The position numbers and the translations under genes are program-made. The notes under the pieces were generated by a model that ran no database searches, was not told where the DNA came from, and saw only the letters and a program-made list of their open reading frames with translations. Positions 63,523 through 64,000 of a stretch of DNA of 64,000 bases are shown piece after piece (position 1 is the first letter of the stretch; the number at the start of each line of letters is the position of its first letter). Source of the DNA: Geitlerinema sp. BBD 1991-9 (GTDB taxonomy: Bacteria; Cyanobacteriota; Cyanobacteriia; Cyanobacteriales; Geitlerinemataceae); assembly GCA_001657325.1 (NCBI GenBank), contig LWRO01000021.1, positions 62,001 to 126,000 on the forward strand, written 5' to 3'.

Positions 63523-63565
63523 AATCGCAAATTGAACTTTGCGTCTAAAATTATTGAGGTGGAAA

Positions 63566-64000
63566 TTATTGAGGTGGAACTAGCTTTCTTTCGATCTTCG
63601 CCTCGGCTTCTAAAGCGATCGATCTCAAATCATCTAACATTTCCAAGTTTGCATTTTTCCACATTCCTCGCTGGTTGGCTTCCAACAATCGTTCCGCCAT
63701 GTCTCGCAATGCCCAGGGATTTTTATCGCGGATGAATTCTTGCACTCGATCGTCAAACACGTAAGCTTGGGCGACTCCCTCATACATAAAATCTTCCACG
63801 CAGTTCGTCGTCGCATCATAGGCGAACAAATAATCGAGTGTTGCCGCCATTTCAAACGCACCTTTGTACCCGTGGCGCATCACGCCTGCAATCCATTTGG
63901 GGTTCACCACGCGGGAACGATACACCCGCGCAATTTCCTCGCGCAACGATCGAACTTTGGGATTTTCCACCCGAGAATTATCGCCAAAATAGGTTTGTGG
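63566..64000 (-). CDS. cobN: Cobaltochelatase CobN-type subunit, C-terminal part (partial)
   Basis: Only the last 144 residues are in the window; the frame continues past the right edge, starting PQTYFGDNSRVENPKVRSLR. The segment VNPKWIAGVMRHGYKGAFEM followed by NPWALRDMAERLLEANQRG is the conserved C-terminal region of the CobN/ChlH large chelatase subunits. The pattern resembles cyanobacterial CobN more than ChlH. The family inserts a metal into a tetrapyrrole; CobN acts on cobalt for B12. Full assignment needs the rest of the gene. Confidence 0.85.
   Translation of the reverse strand, partial: PQTYFGDNSRVENPKVRSLREEIARVYRSRVVNPKWIAGVMRHGYKGAFEMAATLDYLFAYDATTNCVEDFMYEGVAQAYVFDDRVQEFIRDKNPWALRDMAERLLEANQRGMWKNANLEMLDDLRSIALEAEAKIERKLVPPQ

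Overview
The window looks like cyanobacterial chromosome, probably from a filamentous non-heterocystous lineage, though the genus is not settled. The evidence is an RpaA-type phycobilisome and circadian response regulator, a haem oxygenase-hemN-bchE tetrapyrrole block, a CobN-type chelatase, PEP-CTERM proteins, Uma2 proteins, heptamer tandem repeats and a very high density of the core hexamer CGATCG (a HIP1-like signature). No rRNA or tRNA gene was seen.

Layout: 0.1-9.1 kb holds housekeeping and small conserved genes: cyclophilin, an RlmL-like RNA methyltransferase, a sodium:solute symporter, a 14-repeat ankyrin protein, a phosphoribosyltransferase, a DUF4327-like protein, YggT, an alkyltransferase-like protein and Uma2. 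9.3-10 kb is a Uma2 pseudogene. 10-20.3 kb has a PEP-CTERM protein, rpaA, a lone tnpB element with a 3' frameshift, recF, a three-domain glycosyltransferase and a K+-channel-like protein with two NAD-binding domains. 20.6-32.4 kb has a ComF protein, a DUF4114 PEP-CTERM protein, a degenerate PEP-synthase-like protein, an MCE/ABC lipid-transport pair, YvcK, a fused peptide ABC ATPase and an NmrA-like oxidoreductase. 32.6-35.4 kb encodes a large DUF4347/beta-helix/RTX protein.

The most unusual region is 36.25-51.08 kb. It is a tightly packed ten-gene plus-strand cluster encoding a signal-less subtilisin, a tandem LecA-like lectin, several unrecognised proteins, a Cys-His-Asp protein with a CFI-box-like C-terminus, small accessory proteins, a membrane-anchored disordered protein, and a 1235-residue protein with two nucleotidyltransferase-like domains. 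Short linear motifs recur in the disordered parts of neighbouring proteins. This looks like a multi-component system that I cannot match to a described one.

51.2-58.1 kb returns to ordinary genes (panE-like, speE, a universal stress protein, a MoxR-like ATPase). 58.14-58.39 kb is a small orphan CRISPR array. 58.96-63.14 kb is a haem oxygenase, hemN, bchE block, which together looks like a low-oxygen tetrapyrrole module, with a dyad-symmetric candidate operator just ahead of it. The window ends in the 3' part of a cobN-like gene.

Two families of small non-autonomous elements are spread through intergenic spaces. Family 1 (ends GGGTGCATCT/AGATGCACCC) has 8-bp target duplications at three copies. 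Family 2 has a conserved 28-bp palindrome in the middle and GTTGGA-type inverted ends. One family 2 copy sits directly on the start codon of a membrane-protein gene.
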